DNA of 64,000 nucleotides from Helicoverpa zea (GCF_022581195.2 NC_061452.1:69501-133500); one strand, 5' to 3'; shown: positions 19,127 to 29,721, counted from the first letter of the stretch. Notes: generated from the letters alone by a model not told the origin. Made by a program: numbers and translations.

Positions 19127-22035
19127 GTTACACCCCTCTCTCACCACCTCTCCCAACACGGCCGGTCCCCGTGGGAGACGTAGACCGCAACCCTCTACAG
19201 AACAAATACCTTTATGTGGCAACTTATAATGTAAAAACACTATCAACCTATTGTCACCTTCTGGAACTGAACGAAGCACTAAAAAATATAAAATATGACG
19301 TCATAGGCTTAGCCGAAACTAGGAGACTCGGTAACTTTATAGAAGAATATGGAAACTTCATACTGTATTATATGGGACAAACACCGGGATTATATGGCGT
19401 AGGATTTATGGTGAATAAGCGCCTTAAAAATAGCATCATATCCTTTAAAGGCCTATCAGAACGAGTGGCGCTTCTTGATCTATCCATCAACAACCTTGAG
19501 ATTACCATAATACAGTGTTACGCCCCAACAACGGCAGCAAGCGACGAAGATGTTGAATTGTTTTACAGCACTGTAAACAATGCACTAAAAATATGTAGAA
19601 AAAATACAATAGTCATCGGCGACTTCAACGCAAAAATTGGCCAACCAAAGACTGAAGATACAATTATGAAGAGACATGGGTATGGAGTTAAAAACAATAG
19701 AGGTAGCAGGCTCATACAATTCGCACGTGAAAACAGTCTTTCAATACTAAATACTTTTTTCAAAAAGAAAGATAGCAAACGATGGACCTGGATATCACCA
19801 GATGGAAAGACAAAAAACGAAGTGGACTACATACTCACAAATTTTCCAAAGCATGCTGAAAACATAGAAGTAATCAAGGTGCAATACCCCAGCGACCATA
19901 GATTGGTAAGAGCGACATTTAAGCTACAACACCTGAAAGCGAATAGAAAATCCTATGGAAAAAACACACACAGTAACTTGAAAACTGAAGCAGAAATAAA
20001 CATATATAAAGAGTCAGTTCATAAACAGTTAGAAAACAGTAAATTATGGCAAAACAGTCACACAGTTCAGGAACTTCACGACAAAATCGTCGAGGCAATA
20101 CAAGATGGCCTTAAAAAATCACATAACTCTGTAACTCACGAAAACGAACCATCTGTTTTATCGGAAAAAACAAAACAGTTAATATCAAGACGGAGAGTTC
20201 TTCAAAAGGCAAAACAAAAAACTAGAAGTATGAAAAATGAGCTTAAAGCTCTCTACAAGCTAATAAGTAAATATATTCGGAATGACTACAAGAACTACCG
20301 TAAGAAGACCATAGAAAAACATGTCATACAGACTAGAAGTGTAAAGAGAGCCAACAAAGAGCTGAGACTTCATAAAACTTGGATAGAGGGATTAAATGCT
20401 TCGAATAAAGTTACAAGTAACAGAAAAGAAATACTTTACGTTGCAACAGAATTCTATAAGTCCCTGTACACAAGTGAACATCATGTAGAGTCATTTACAG
20501 CCTCAACTCTACCAAAAGAAACAGCGTCAGATATTGCAGACATAAAAGAGTTGGAAGTGTTGAACGGAATTACCAGACTGAAACCTGATAAAAGCCCAGG
20601 ACCTGATAGTATAACAAATGAAGCATTGAAACTAGGAGCTTCTCATCTAGCGTCCCCCCTAACACAGCTATTTAACCTGGTGCTGAAAACCGCGACTGTC
20701 CCAAAACAATGGACTGAGTCACACATCATCTTATTGTATAAAAAAGGAGACCCAAACGATATAAACAACTACCGACCAATAAGCTTACTGTCTTCAATAT
20801 ACAAATTATTTTCTTCAATTATAGAAAAGAGAATCAGAAAAACTATAGAAAATCATCAGCCAGTAGAACAGGCCGGATTCAGAAGAGGATTCTCCACAGT
20901 GGATCATATTCACTCTATTGAAATGATAATTGACAAGTATATCGAGTTTCAAAAACCACTCTACATAGGATTTATTGATTATCGAAAAGCATTCGACACA
21001 CTGGAGCATCAAGCAATATGGGAGTCTCTAAGATCTCAAAACATTGAAGCCGGTTACATAAAAGTACTGCAATGTATATATAAAAACAGTAGTAGTCGAA
21101 TAAGGCTAGAGACGACCGGCCCTGCAATACCGATAAAAAGGGGAGTAAGACAGGGGGATCCCATCTCTCCAACTATATTTATATCAGTGTTAGAAAGAGT
21201 CATCGGGCAATTAAAATGGGAAAAACGCGGTTTAAATATAAACAATAAATATATAAGCCACCTGAGATTCGCGGATGATATTGTATTGCTATCTGATAAT
21301 AAAATGGAGTTACAATGGATGCTAGATGATCTTCACGCCGCAAGCCAGCGAGTGGGACTCGAAATAAACCGCAGCAAAACCAATATCATGACAAACTATC
21401 GGAAGAGTCCTGTATACCTAAAAAACGAAGCGCTGGAGTACGTCGATACATATATATATTTGGGAAAACAATTATCGTTTGAGAAACATAGAAATGAACA
21501 AGAAATAGAAAGAAGAGTTTCAAATGCTTGGAAAAAATACTGGAGTTACAAAGAAATCATGAAAAGTGACATGCCAATAAAAATTAAGCAAACAGTTATG
21601 AATACCTGCATACTGCCATCATTAACCTATGCTAGCCAAACGTGGAAGTATACACAACAAGCTCAAGCAAAAATCAGGACGTGTCAAAGAGGAATGGAAA
21701 GGAGTATGTTGAAAATTAGAAAAATTCAGAAAATACCCCATACCATCATTCGAAAGAAGACGAAGGTTACAGACGCTCTGATTTATTGTAAAAAGCTGAA
21801 GTGGCGCTGGGCTGGTCATATTGCGAGACTAAAAGATAACAGGTGGACCGCCAGAGTAACATCTTGGGGAGGTCCATCAGGAACTAGAAAGAAAGGTAGA
21901 CCAGCCACCCGCTGGACGGACGATATCGTACATACGGCTGGCAAACATTGGATGGAAACTGCGAAAGACCGGGACGCATGGAATTCTCTAGAGGAGGCCT
22001 TCACCTTCGAGAACGAGGGGTTCTTACACACATAA
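19117..22035 (+). CDS. LINE ORF2: APE endonuclease plus reverse transcriptase
   Basis: Open from 19108 to the TAA at 22035 (about 970 aa). N-terminal APE-type endonuclease: TYNVKTLS, GLAETRR, GDFNAKIG and SDHRLVRA are the usual catalytic blocks. Reverse transcriptase: SPGPDSITNEALK, YRPISLLSSIYKLFSSIIEK, AGFRRGFSTVDH, FIDYRKAFDT, GVRQGDPISPTIFISVLE and catalytic FADD near 21270. The C-terminus has KKLKWRWAGHIARLKDNRW and GRPATRWTDDI, which I associate with RTE-like elements. There is no ATG at the expected start: the frame overlaps the end of ORF1, and the first strong in-frame Met is well inside the endonuclease. Expression is probably by -1 frameshift. The copy looks intact and may be recently active. 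Confidence 0.85.
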   Translation, partial: KKLSYTPLSPPLPTRPVPVGDVDRNPLQNKYLYVATYNVKTLSTYCHLLELNEALKNIKYDVIGLAETRRLGNFIEEYGNFILYYMGQTPGLYGVGFMVNKRLKNSIISFKGLSERVALLDLSINNLEITIIQCYAPTTAASDEDVELFYSTVNNALKICRKNTIVIGDFNAKIGQPKTEDTIMKRHGYGVKNNRGSRLIQFARENSLSILNTFFKKKDSKRWTWISPDGKTKNEVDYILTNFPKHAENIEVIKVQYPSDHRLVRATFKLQHLKANRKSYGKNTHSNLKTEAEINIYKESVHKQLENSKLWQNSHTVQELHDKIVEAIQDGLKKSHNSVTHENEPSVLSEKTKQLISRRRVLQKAKQKTRSMKNELKALYKLISKYIRNDYKNYRKKTIEKHVIQTRSVKRANKELRLHKTWIEGLNASNKVTSNRKEILYVATEFYKSLYTSEHHVESFTASTLPKETASDIADIKELEVLNGITRLKPDKSPGPDSITNEALKLGASHLASPLTQLFNLVLKTATVPKQWTESHIILLYKKGDPNDINNYRPISLLSSIYKLFSSIIEKRIRKTIENHQPVEQAGFRRGFSTVDHIHSIEMIIDKYIEFQKPLYIGFIDYRKAFDTLEHQAIWESLRSQNIEAGYIKVLQCIYKNSSSRIRLETTGPAIPIKRGVRQGDPISPTIFISVLERVIGQLKWEKRGLNINNKYISHLRFADDIVLLSDNKMELQWMLDDLHAASQRVGLEINRSKTNIMTNYRKSPVYLKNEALEYVDTYIYLGKQLSFEKHRNEQEIERRVSNAWKKYWSYKEIMKSDMPIKIKQTVMNTCILPSLTYASQTWKYTQQAQAKIRTCQRGMERSMLKIRKIQKIPHTIIRKKTKVTDALIYCKKLKWRWAGHIARLKDNRWTARVTSWGGPSGTRKKGRPATRWTDDIVHTAGKHWMETAKDRDAWNSLEEAFTFENEGFLHT

Positions 22036-22407
22036 AAAGTATAAAATGCATGTAAAATACGTAATTAACAATAGATCATTCAAACTAGAAATAAGTTTAA
22101 ATTTTTTGTATTAATTGTTTTCGTAAGAAATAAAAGGCTTTTTTATTTTTTATTTTATTTTTTTATTTATTTTATTTATTAAAAGCCTTTTTTAGTATCT
22201 TAAGGTCACAAACTGCGTAAGTTAAAACTTCAATACTAATCTGTGTTTAATAATCTTAGCAAATTCGGATTTGTCTCACATAGCTTAATCTCATAGTCAC
22301 CCTATTAGAAAGGGACAGACAGCCTCCGTACTAACTGTTTCACTCGGCTCGTTTTTTGGGTTTATATGCGCAGTCCTGTTTACTAATATTATGTCTATGG
22401 CACACGT

Positions 22408-23029
22408 GCGCCCAGTGTTGTACAGAGACAAACAAGGCAAGTCAAATCATGTATTTGACGCATTGATACAACTTGATACAATAAAATTGGAGCGGTGTAT
22501 GGGTTACAAGCAGCCAGTTGTGCCAGTTACTCGTATAAGTTAGTAACTCTCATGCCAGCAATTTTTAGGATTTACTGTGTATCCTAGGCTTAAGCTTATA
22601 AGAGTACTACTACCATAGATTATACATATATATGTCAATGCTAATACCATTAATACTGGTACTACTGACAGCAACTGTCAATACACTCGTCTGTCACTGT
22701 CTTTACACTAAAAACGGTCTGACCATAACTTTACCAAAACAGAGTTTGATAGACGTTTTTTATTATTTTGTTTTATTATTTATTTCATATTCTCACAGAA
22801 ATCATGTTAGGTATTTTTATGTATATATTTGAAATAAAAAAAGAGTTGCTAGTTGGATTTTCTTTATCAATACTGTATATAACCTATTACTTAGTGGAAG
22901 TGGTCAAGGTAATTCTTCATTAGTCAAGTACCATTCAGCTAGCGATTCCCATTTCTATCGCAAAGTTTTATGGTTTGATGTTCAGGCGATGTGGATTATT
23001 GTGGATAAATATCATTCGTATTGTTACAG
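22408..23029 (+). other. Upstream part of ABHD-like locus, first exon not resolved
   Basis: Contains an ATG at 22632 with a short hydrophobic frame (MSMLIPLILVLL) that could be the N-terminal membrane anchor usual in ABHD1/3 proteins, followed by a weak donor candidate (CTG|GTACTA, phase 0). No support other than phase and hydrophobicity. The rest is AT-rich. Confidence 0.25.
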
Positions 23030-25818
23030 AAACCTATATTGATATGTCGTGAAGGTGAATTCCGCCAGTTTTTGGAAGAAAATGTGCCTCTTCTAAGCGA
23101 GCACTATTGGCCCACGCCGTGGTGCGTGGAGTCGCGACTGCAGACTGTCCTCGGCTCCGTATTAAGATCTCGTCTTTTGCCGCCCGTCAAATATCGTCGG
23201 TACAAAGTTCACCTCCACTATTACTAATAACAATTAAATTTTGTTATCTTATGATGCGTCATACCACAAAATAGCGATATAACTAATACTCATTGTTGTA
23301 ATTCACCACAGAAGAGGTCAAACTAAACATGCCAGCTTATATATGGAGTTGCAAAGCTATTGGTTGAGATAACAGCCAGTTAATGTTCAGTTCAGATGTC
23401 CCTGTTTTAAAATTGTACCATGCATGGATGATACTATGTCTATTCATAACTAAAAGCAGCACAAATTGCTTTAACCCCTTGTATTTTGCCCATAGATTTT
23501 CTCATTTAAGTGTGCAGATCTACGCGAGACAATACATTTTCTATTGTTCTCTAATTAGCAGCATTCAAGAGGTTAAACATACAATATGTCATGTTTTGAG
23601 TCATTGTCTTGTATTTTGCATCAAGTTAATGATAAGTATGTCCGACTTGTATCAATTTGTTCAATAATGTTCTTTGAATCCTTTTATGGCCCTACCCTAC
23701 TTATTCTAAGCGTCAAGAGAAATTAAATACAGTGTAGCGGCCCATAGATTTTCTCATTTAAGTGTGAACAGCAATCGCGACGCTTAATGACAAAACCAGT
23801 GCACATGCAAAAATAAACGGCTTATGTTTAACTGATCACCAGATATAGTAACAAATAGCAGACAAAAATAGTAAATGATCACCAAAATGAAACTCCCTTT
23901 TTAATGTAAAACTATAACCAAAGTTTTAACACTTTGCTATGCTATTTAAGTGAAATTACTCCAAAATAAATCATGCGTAAGCCAAAAATAGTAAATGATC
24001 ACCAAAATTAAACCACCATTTTAAAGTAAGATTATAACCAAAGTTTTTAAATTTTGCTATCCTATTTAAGCAAAATGAGTCCAAATAAATCATTGCTATC
24101 CCAAAAGTAGTAAATTATCACCAAAAGTAGTAAATGATCATCAAAATTATACCAGCGTTTTAATATAAAATGATAATCAAAGTTTTTACACCTTGCTATC
24201 CTGTTTAAGTAAACTGCCTCCAAAAAAATAAGTTCGGCCTGATACAATAAATGTAATAACATTATGGAAACCCTTTTCCTGCACTAGGGTGGAAAATTGT
24301 CTATTCCTCTAAACAGTGCGATAAGAGTGTGTTTTCGAGGGAGTGTATTGAGAAACACATTCTTCTTCTTTCTCCTGCCCTGTTTCCAATTTTACTTGGG
24401 GTCGGCGCAATATGTCATTTTCTTCCATTTTCCCCTGTCACTCGTCATAATGACACTCACGCATGCATTGCAAGCCGGACACATAACTTAATATGGCATC
24501 ATAATACTTTATTTGGTAATAAGCCTTCATTTTATGGCAATCACAGTGACTTATTTAGGCAAAAATAATACATTAATTTGGTCGTCAAGAGTTGGTGATC
24601 ATTTACTAAATTTGGTGGTCGAATACAATTTAAAGTGAAGTCGTGACTAAAATAGCTGGTACTATTACATTTTAAGACTTTATTTTTCTGGTGTTCAGTA
24701 GATATTTCTGGTTACAAAACTAAGGGTATCAATGCATTTTATGGTGGTCATTATATTTGTTCCCAAAATAAACCTTACACAAATGAATTTGCCCTCCTCT
24801 CCTCTCTCTTCTTTCTGAACGGACCGTGAACAGGAGTAATTTAGTTTTTTTTTTTTTATTTGTGGCATAGGTTTGTTTATTGTGCGTCATTATGGGATCG
24901 TACTGTTGCAGGCAGGTGGTGCGGCTGTCGGACGGCGGGCAGGTGGCACTGGACTGGGTGGAGAGCGCGGGGCCGGCGCGGGCCGTGCTGCTGGTGCTGC
25001 CGGGGCTGACGGGCTGCGCCGACGCCGACTACGTGCGCTGCCTGGCCGCCGCCGCCGCCCGCCTGCGCGCGCGCTGCGTGGTGTTCAACAACCGCGGGCT
25101 CGGCGGCCTGCCGCTCACCACGCCGCGCCTCTACTGCGCCGTCAGCCACTCCGACCTGGCCGAGGCCGTGCGGGCCGTGCGCGCCGCCTGCGGCGACGTG
25201 CCGCTGCTGGCGGCCGGCGTGTCGCTGGGCGGGCTCATCCTGGGCCACTACCTGGCCGAGCACGGCGCGGGCGCGGGCGTGCACGCGGCGCTGGCGGTGT
25301 CGTCGCCGCTGGACGTGGTGAAGGGCTCGGAGTGCATGGAGCGCGCGCCGCTGAACGCGCTGCTGTCGTACCACATGGCGCGCAACCTGCGCCGCACGCT
25401 GCGGGCTCACGAGCCGCTCCGCGCCGGCCCGTGCGACTGGCGCGGCGTGGAGCGCGCGCGCTCCGTGCGCGAGTTCGACGCCGCCTTCACCACCAAGCAC
25501 TTCGGCTTCGGCTCGGTGGACGCGTACTACGCGGCGGCGTCGCTGCGCGACAAGCTGGCGGCCGTGCGCGTGCCGCTGCTGTGCCTGTGCGCGGCCGACG
25601 ACCCGTTCCAGCCGCTGGGCGCCATGCCGCTGGAGGAGGCGCGCGAGGCGGAGCGCGTGGCGCTGCTGGTGACGGCGCGGGGCGGGCACATCGGCTTCCT
25701 GGAGGGCTGGTGGCCGGCGCGGGCGGCGCGGGACCAGTACATCGCGCGGCTGGCCACGCAGTACTTCGCGGCGCTGCTGGCGCGCGCGGACCTGCTGCAC
25801 GCGGCGCCCGACTGCTGA
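23030..25818 (+). CDS. ABHD3: ABHD1/ABHD3-type alpha/beta hydrolase (5' incomplete)
   Basis: Membrane-anchored serine hydrolase; mammalian ABHD3 is a phospholipase acting on medium-chain and oxidised phosphatidylcholines, a role inferred here by family. Exons seen: 23030-23199 (acceptor TTGTTACAG, donor GTACAA) and 24912-25818 (acceptor TTGCAG, stop TGA). The first encodes EFRQFLEENVPLLSEHYWPT and WCVESRLQTVLGS, the conserved N-terminal block of ABHD1/3. The second gives RLSDGGQVALDWV, LPGLTG, FNNRGLGG, the nucleophile elbow GVSLGG, catalytic Asp in CAADDPF and His in GGHIGF. The starting exon with the membrane anchor is missing; see 22632. ABHD1 and ABHD3 cannot be told apart by eye. The 5' exon is AT-rich and the last exon has almost only G/C third positions. 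Repeats fill the 1.7 kb intron. Confidence 0.88.
23862..24235 (+). repeat. About 118-bp tandem repeat, 3 copies, in ABHD intron
   Basis: Three diverged units start near 23862, 23980 and 24098, each with AGTAAATGATCACCAAAA, ATAACCAAAGTTTT and TTTGCTATCCTATTTAAG. An inverted version of the first motif (TTGGTGATCATTTACT) occurs near 24591, so the array probably belongs to a larger inverted-repeat element of about 1 kb. Confidence 0.6.
24340..24490 (-). mobile_element. RTE LINE 3' end fragment
   Basis: The minus strand reads a block closely matching the plus-strand C-terminal RTE frame at 60178-60440 (ATTTTACTTGGGGTCGGCGC in plus orientation here). The host fragment lies in the ABHD intron. Non-functional. 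Confidence 0.65.
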
Positions 25819-25913
25819 CCGCGGTGACGTCACGCGCCGCGGTCCCGTCATGCGCCGCGGTGACGTCACGTGCCGCGGTGACGTCACGCGCCGCTGTGAC
25901 GTCACGCTCTGCG
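25816..25913 (+). repeat. 18-bp GC-rich minisatellite with CRE palindromes after ABHD stop
   Basis: About five units of GCCGCGGTGACGTCACGC directly follow the TGA stop; four contain the palindrome TGACGTCA, the cAMP-response-element core, while one reads TCCCGTCA. It would be transcribed as the start of the 3' UTR. Confidence 0.8.
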
Positions 25914-26376
25914 CGCCTTAAGCTTTGCATTCATATTTTTCTAACAAAGACTAACTTTGTTAAGACACGCAAGTATTGTGTAAAAGCTAAGCTTTTTACA
26001 CTAACGGCTACATATCGTAAGTTATTTTTAGTACACTGTGATTTAAATATTGAATAGTGCTATTTTTAGTTTAATATAGTTCTACTGTATTGTTAAGGTT
26101 GCATAATATAATTACTAACAACGATAATAGCACGCGTTGTAATTTTGTAATGTTATCTAATTTTACACATGAATTAGGTGAATCTATTTCGTGTATGTGG
26201 GCCTTAATAGTTGTTAGTTCATCCGTCGCGAGACTTGCGCACCAGATATATAATTATATAGTATTATTATACACGTTACATTTGTTGCATTTCAGATAAT
26301 TTATTATTATATTACCTATAATTTTAACAACTGATGTTTAATTTTTTAAATCAATTGGGTATTTGCCTAGATCCAA

Positions 26377-26382
26377 AATAAA
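26377..26382 (+). promoter_or_regulatory. Likely polyadenylation signal of ABHD-like gene
   Basis: AATAAA about 560 nt past the stop; the intervening sequence is AT-rich and has no open frame. Confidence 0.45.
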
Positions 26383-26575
26383 ATTCTTTATCATATTCAT
26401 TTGGCAAAGCATCTTAAAATAATGACATTTTTATTTATCGTTTTGATGGAAAAAATATATTCATTTTTTATCATTGTTTTAAAGAAAAAAAGGAAGTCAG
26501 AATAGTAGTAGTCATATTTCACATTTTCATAAAAATTGCATAGAAAATAACCGTTTTTTGACAGTTCATTTTAGA

Positions 26576-26786
26576 GCAAACTACCGTATAGACCCGTGGT
26601 CGTCAAAGTGCGGCCCGCGCGCGTTATTTGTGCGGCCCGCGTTAAAGTAGATTTCTTTAATTAATAGTCAAATGTCATTGGAATACGATTGGTCTTATAT
26701 TAGTAGCAGAATACCCGCTAAGGTTAAAACGGCTATTGCGTTTCAATTTCTATTCAATTTTGACATTATTAACTTAGGAGAATCGG
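26576..26786 (+). mobile_element. CWG-target MITE, truncated and interrupted copy
   Basis: Starts at ACTACCGTATAGACC and ends TTAGGAGAATCGGGCCC followed by CTG. About 70 bp with GTGCGGCCCGCG, resembling a hAT end, sits inside it near 26596-26670. Confidence 0.6.
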
Positions 26787-26894
26787 GCCCCTGGGCCCAG
26801 TCCGACAGTGATGTATACGATAACACCTAGAGAATAGAGATATACCTAGAGAATTTCTTCCAGCTACCATCAGTTGCTACCCTCGTGGTTTTGA

Positions 26895-27326
26895 GGCCTC
26901 TGCCTCGAATTTTGCGGGCAGCGGAGCGGCAGCGGCGGCGGCGCGGGAGCGGGGCGGGCAACGCATACCTGTTCTCGAAACTAGCGGGCAGATCGCGCGG
27001 CAATATAGCAGTGTCGTGTTGTGTTCTGTTGTGTTTGCTGTTCCATATGGGTGTCCTCTCAAAGATGGCCAAAATAATTAGCTCTTGCACGTCCGAAGAC
27101 ATTTTGATACGTCACAAAAAAAATGTATAACACTATGCCTACAATGCAGACGCCCAACGCGGGCGGTCACCGCTTGACTGGAGCGCACCGCTCGTTGCCC
27201 GCCGCCGCGCCGCTCCCGCGCCGCTGTATTCGAGGGCCGGTCCATTTGATTATACGCGTAAGATCCTGCCGCTCCCGCGCCGCCGCCGCCGCCGCCCCGC
27301 TGCCCGCAAAATTCGAGGCAGAGGCC
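26895..27326. mobile_element. MITE, 432 bp, TGA duplication with visible empty site
   Basis: Ends GGCCTCTGCCTCGAATTTTG and reverse complement, with a very GC-rich stem next to them. Flanked by TGA at 26892-26894 and 27327-27329. A paralogous site at about 28156-28175 reads GTGGTTTTGAAGATC without the insert, which confirms a 3-bp duplication. Fits PIF/Harbinger size rules, though TGA is not the usual TWA. Confidence 0.8.
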
Positions 27327-27476
27327 TGAAGATTATCAGCATTCATATTAGGTATTATTTGCATTCCACAATATATAGAGTAGCATCTAAAGGTGCCATT
27401 CTGATATCAACTCAATTCTTTTGCGCAGTTTCTTTACACTGGACAGCCATCCTGATATCAGAAGGACTGTCCTTTA

Positions 27477-27866
27477 GGGTGCGTTCACATCTGGCGAATG
27501 TGCAGCTCGCGAGCCGTTTGCTCGCTGCCCGCGAGCTGCGCGCGTGCATTTTTGTTCGTGCACCGCTTCTGCGCCGCCCGCGCGCAGTTCGCGCGCGACC
27601 TAAGCGCCGTACGCGATCAGCGCGCAGGCGGCGCGCGACGTCTGACATCTTCGATAGTACTGAGCCAGTATACGGAACTGTAAGGGCGAGAACTGAGTGC
27701 GCGCAGATCGCGCGTCGCTCGCGCGCTCTATACGAGCCTTGCATGAGTTGCGCTAAAGAGGCACACCAAACTATTGCAGTGACTGCACGCGCGCAGCTCG
27801 CAGACGGCTCGCAATCGGCTCGCGTGCTGCGCATTCGCGGCACATTCGCCAGATGTGGACGCACCC
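27477..27866. mobile_element. MITE, 390 bp, TTA duplication (GGGTGCGT family)
   Basis: Ends GGGTGCGTTCACATCTGGCG and inverted mate ending GACGCACCC, flanked by TTA at 27474-27476 and 27867-27869. The interior is rich in GCGCGC and non-coding. A second copy, split by a 7.7 kb insertion, is at 51031-59121. Confidence 0.85.
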
Positions 27867-27869
27867 TTA

Positions 27870-28941
27870 GATTCCCATTCTTTCTACTATGCTATGCAAC
27901 ATCAAAAAAATCTCTGACATCCTTGGTGGTGATTTTTATTAGGTAAACAATAGAAAACAAATAAATATTTAGATATCACGTCCAAGACAAAAATAATGGT
28001 AATTTTTGACACTAAGATTAATTTTTAACATTAATTTCCTATGAAAAGTGAGGCAAATATTAGTCTGCGTCAGGATCGCTGTCACAACTCACCGACCCTC
28101 TCGAAAAACATATAGAGAGTTGCTACCTAAATGCTTCCATTAGTTGCTACCCTCGTGGTTTTGAAGATCTGCCCTGATAACAAAGAATGCAGTAATCGAC
28201 ATTTTTGAGATTTTCACTTTTTTCCAGAAATTGTATCCCAAGAGGTTCATGTGCATGAAAATATATAATAATAGATTTTCATAAAATATATGATGACCAA
28301 TCAAATACGAACATCTTGCTCAGATGATGATGATATGTTTTTTGCGTTTATCTCGTAACTGCCATTTTGCGATTACTGCATTCTTAGTTATGACGGCAGA
28401 GATATTCAGCATCTAAAGGTGACAGCCATTCTGATATCAGGATGGCTGTCACTTTTCCAGTGTGAAGAAACGGCGCAAAAGTATTGAGTTTTTTTTTCAC
28501 CCAGAGTTGCTACCTAATTGCTACCCTCCAGAACCCTCCAGAATTAAATTTTGGACGTCATCGATTGCGTGGATAAAAAGATATTTAAAAAAAAACAGCC
28601 AAGAGCGAGTCGAACTTGCGCACGAAGGGTTCCGTACCAGAGCAAAAAAATCACGTTTGTTGTATGGGAGTTTTTTTAAATGTGGAATAACAATTTATCT
28701 AACTAATTACCTACATACGTAGTTTTAAGTAACATCAATAAATGCGTTTCACTATTAAACTTGATGTGATAGAACAATTTTATTTCGATATTTCACAGTT
28801 TTAAGGTGACAAAACATAATTACATTCTTAACCCAGTGAAACAGAGAAAATATTACTTTGTTGCATTGTGTTATAGTCTGCGAGGGTACGTGAGGGTAGC
28901 AATTAGGTACCTAGCAACTCTCTATATGTATTTCGAGGAGA
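27870..28941. mobile_element. Inverted-repeat element region with family R fragment
   Basis: 28099-28941 is bounded by ACATATAGAGAGTTGCTA and its inverted mate (TAGCAACTCTCTATATGT near 28911). Inside are repeated blocks (GACAGCCATTCTGATATCAG) shared with about 27390, and a family R fragment at 28590-28690. Nested and not fully resolved. 27870-28098 shows nothing. Confidence 0.45.
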
Positions 28942-29721
28942 TCTGTGGGGAGTGACAACGATTCTGATGGTCACGATAGGAGCTTCTTCGAAATAACAGA
29001 AGAAAGATTCTGACTCTTTTGTTTTTAGATGACTGCGAAAGCAACCATTTCTGTTTATTGCATGCCCGTTTCATTCGTGCCAAGAACATGTCGTTGTCAC
29101 GTCTGTTGGGTAAAATAAAATATCCTCATAACTGAGGACCATACTCTATGATTATTAAATATCTACCTACTTAGACCCAAGTTCACCAACATAGTCCGCA
29201 AGTTCGGAACAACGGGGCGTCGTTATGAGCGAGCACGCGAGTACTAAGAACTGAACGTATGGACTTCCCTGTAGGTAGAGTACAGAGGTGTATTCGTAGC
29301 AACGTGCAGTTGAGCGGCGTGACGGCATTGCATATAATCTTTAATATAAAGAAGGATACGACTGTCAAAAATAAAACTTTTTACAAAAAAATAAAACCGA
29401 CTCCGATAAACACCGAAAAGCAAATAAATAACTATTCTAAGGTGCATCGGCCTAGAATTCGGTGTCTTGGATGGTGATTTGTTTAGTTTTTTATTTTTGG
29501 CTTTTCAGTGACAAACATAGTTGTCACTATTTGCACTAGTGGAAAGTTCTCATCAATACGAATAATATACCTAAGCCCAAATACGAGATAGTTTATATTG
29601 TAAGTTGTCGAGTTCCCTCTACCTTCTCCGGTCTCCATCATCAGGTCAGCTCCAAACTTTCACTGTTGCATAGTGTTATCAGACGTACAATTTTCGAAAG
29701 TTGTTCTCATTTCCATCATCA
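28942..29721. other. Non-coding, no gene seen
   Basis: AT-rich sequence with short repeat-like pieces near 29620-29720 (two CCATCATCAG motifs). No exon with flanking splice sites was recognised. Confidence 0.45.

Larger units (their letters stand above)
17720..22177 (+). mobile_element. Two-ORF LINE (RTE-like), near full length
   Basis: Inserted in the P-like element; comparison with copy B places the join after CTGCTAATT (near 17719) and before ATTAAAAGCC (near 22178). It has a 5' region of about 560 bp, ORF1 (18281-19126), ORF2 (to 22035) and a T-rich 3' end of ATTTT repeats. Neither ORF has an internal stop. No clear long target duplication is visible, only ATT-like overlap. Confidence 0.85.
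16983..22399 (+). mobile_element. P-like transposon remnant (copy A), split by a LINE
   Basis: About 33-bp terminal inverted repeats beginning CATAGAYATAATATTA and ending GAYTGCGCA are flanked by the 8-bp duplication GCACACGT at 16975-16982 and 22400-22407. A THAP-type exon pair lies at 17425-17664. P elements of Drosophila have 31-bp inverted repeats, 8-bp duplications and a THAP domain in the transposase, so the P superfamily is the best fit. Without the LINE (about 17720-22177) the element is only about 0.95 kb, so the transposase core is gone. The element lies 276 bp upstream of the VLCAD start codon. Confidence 0.75.

Noticed and set aside
24873..26057. 394-codon frame overlapping the ABHD-like last exon
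   Set aside because: Arg/Ala/Gly-rich translation in another frame of a GC-rich exon; the exon 24912-25818 has the hydrolase motifs. Long shadow frames like this occur over every GC-rich exon here.
27359..27946. 195-codon Arg-rich protein
   Set aside because: It lies almost wholly within the GC-rich MITE 27477-27866 and its other copy; composition explains the open frame.
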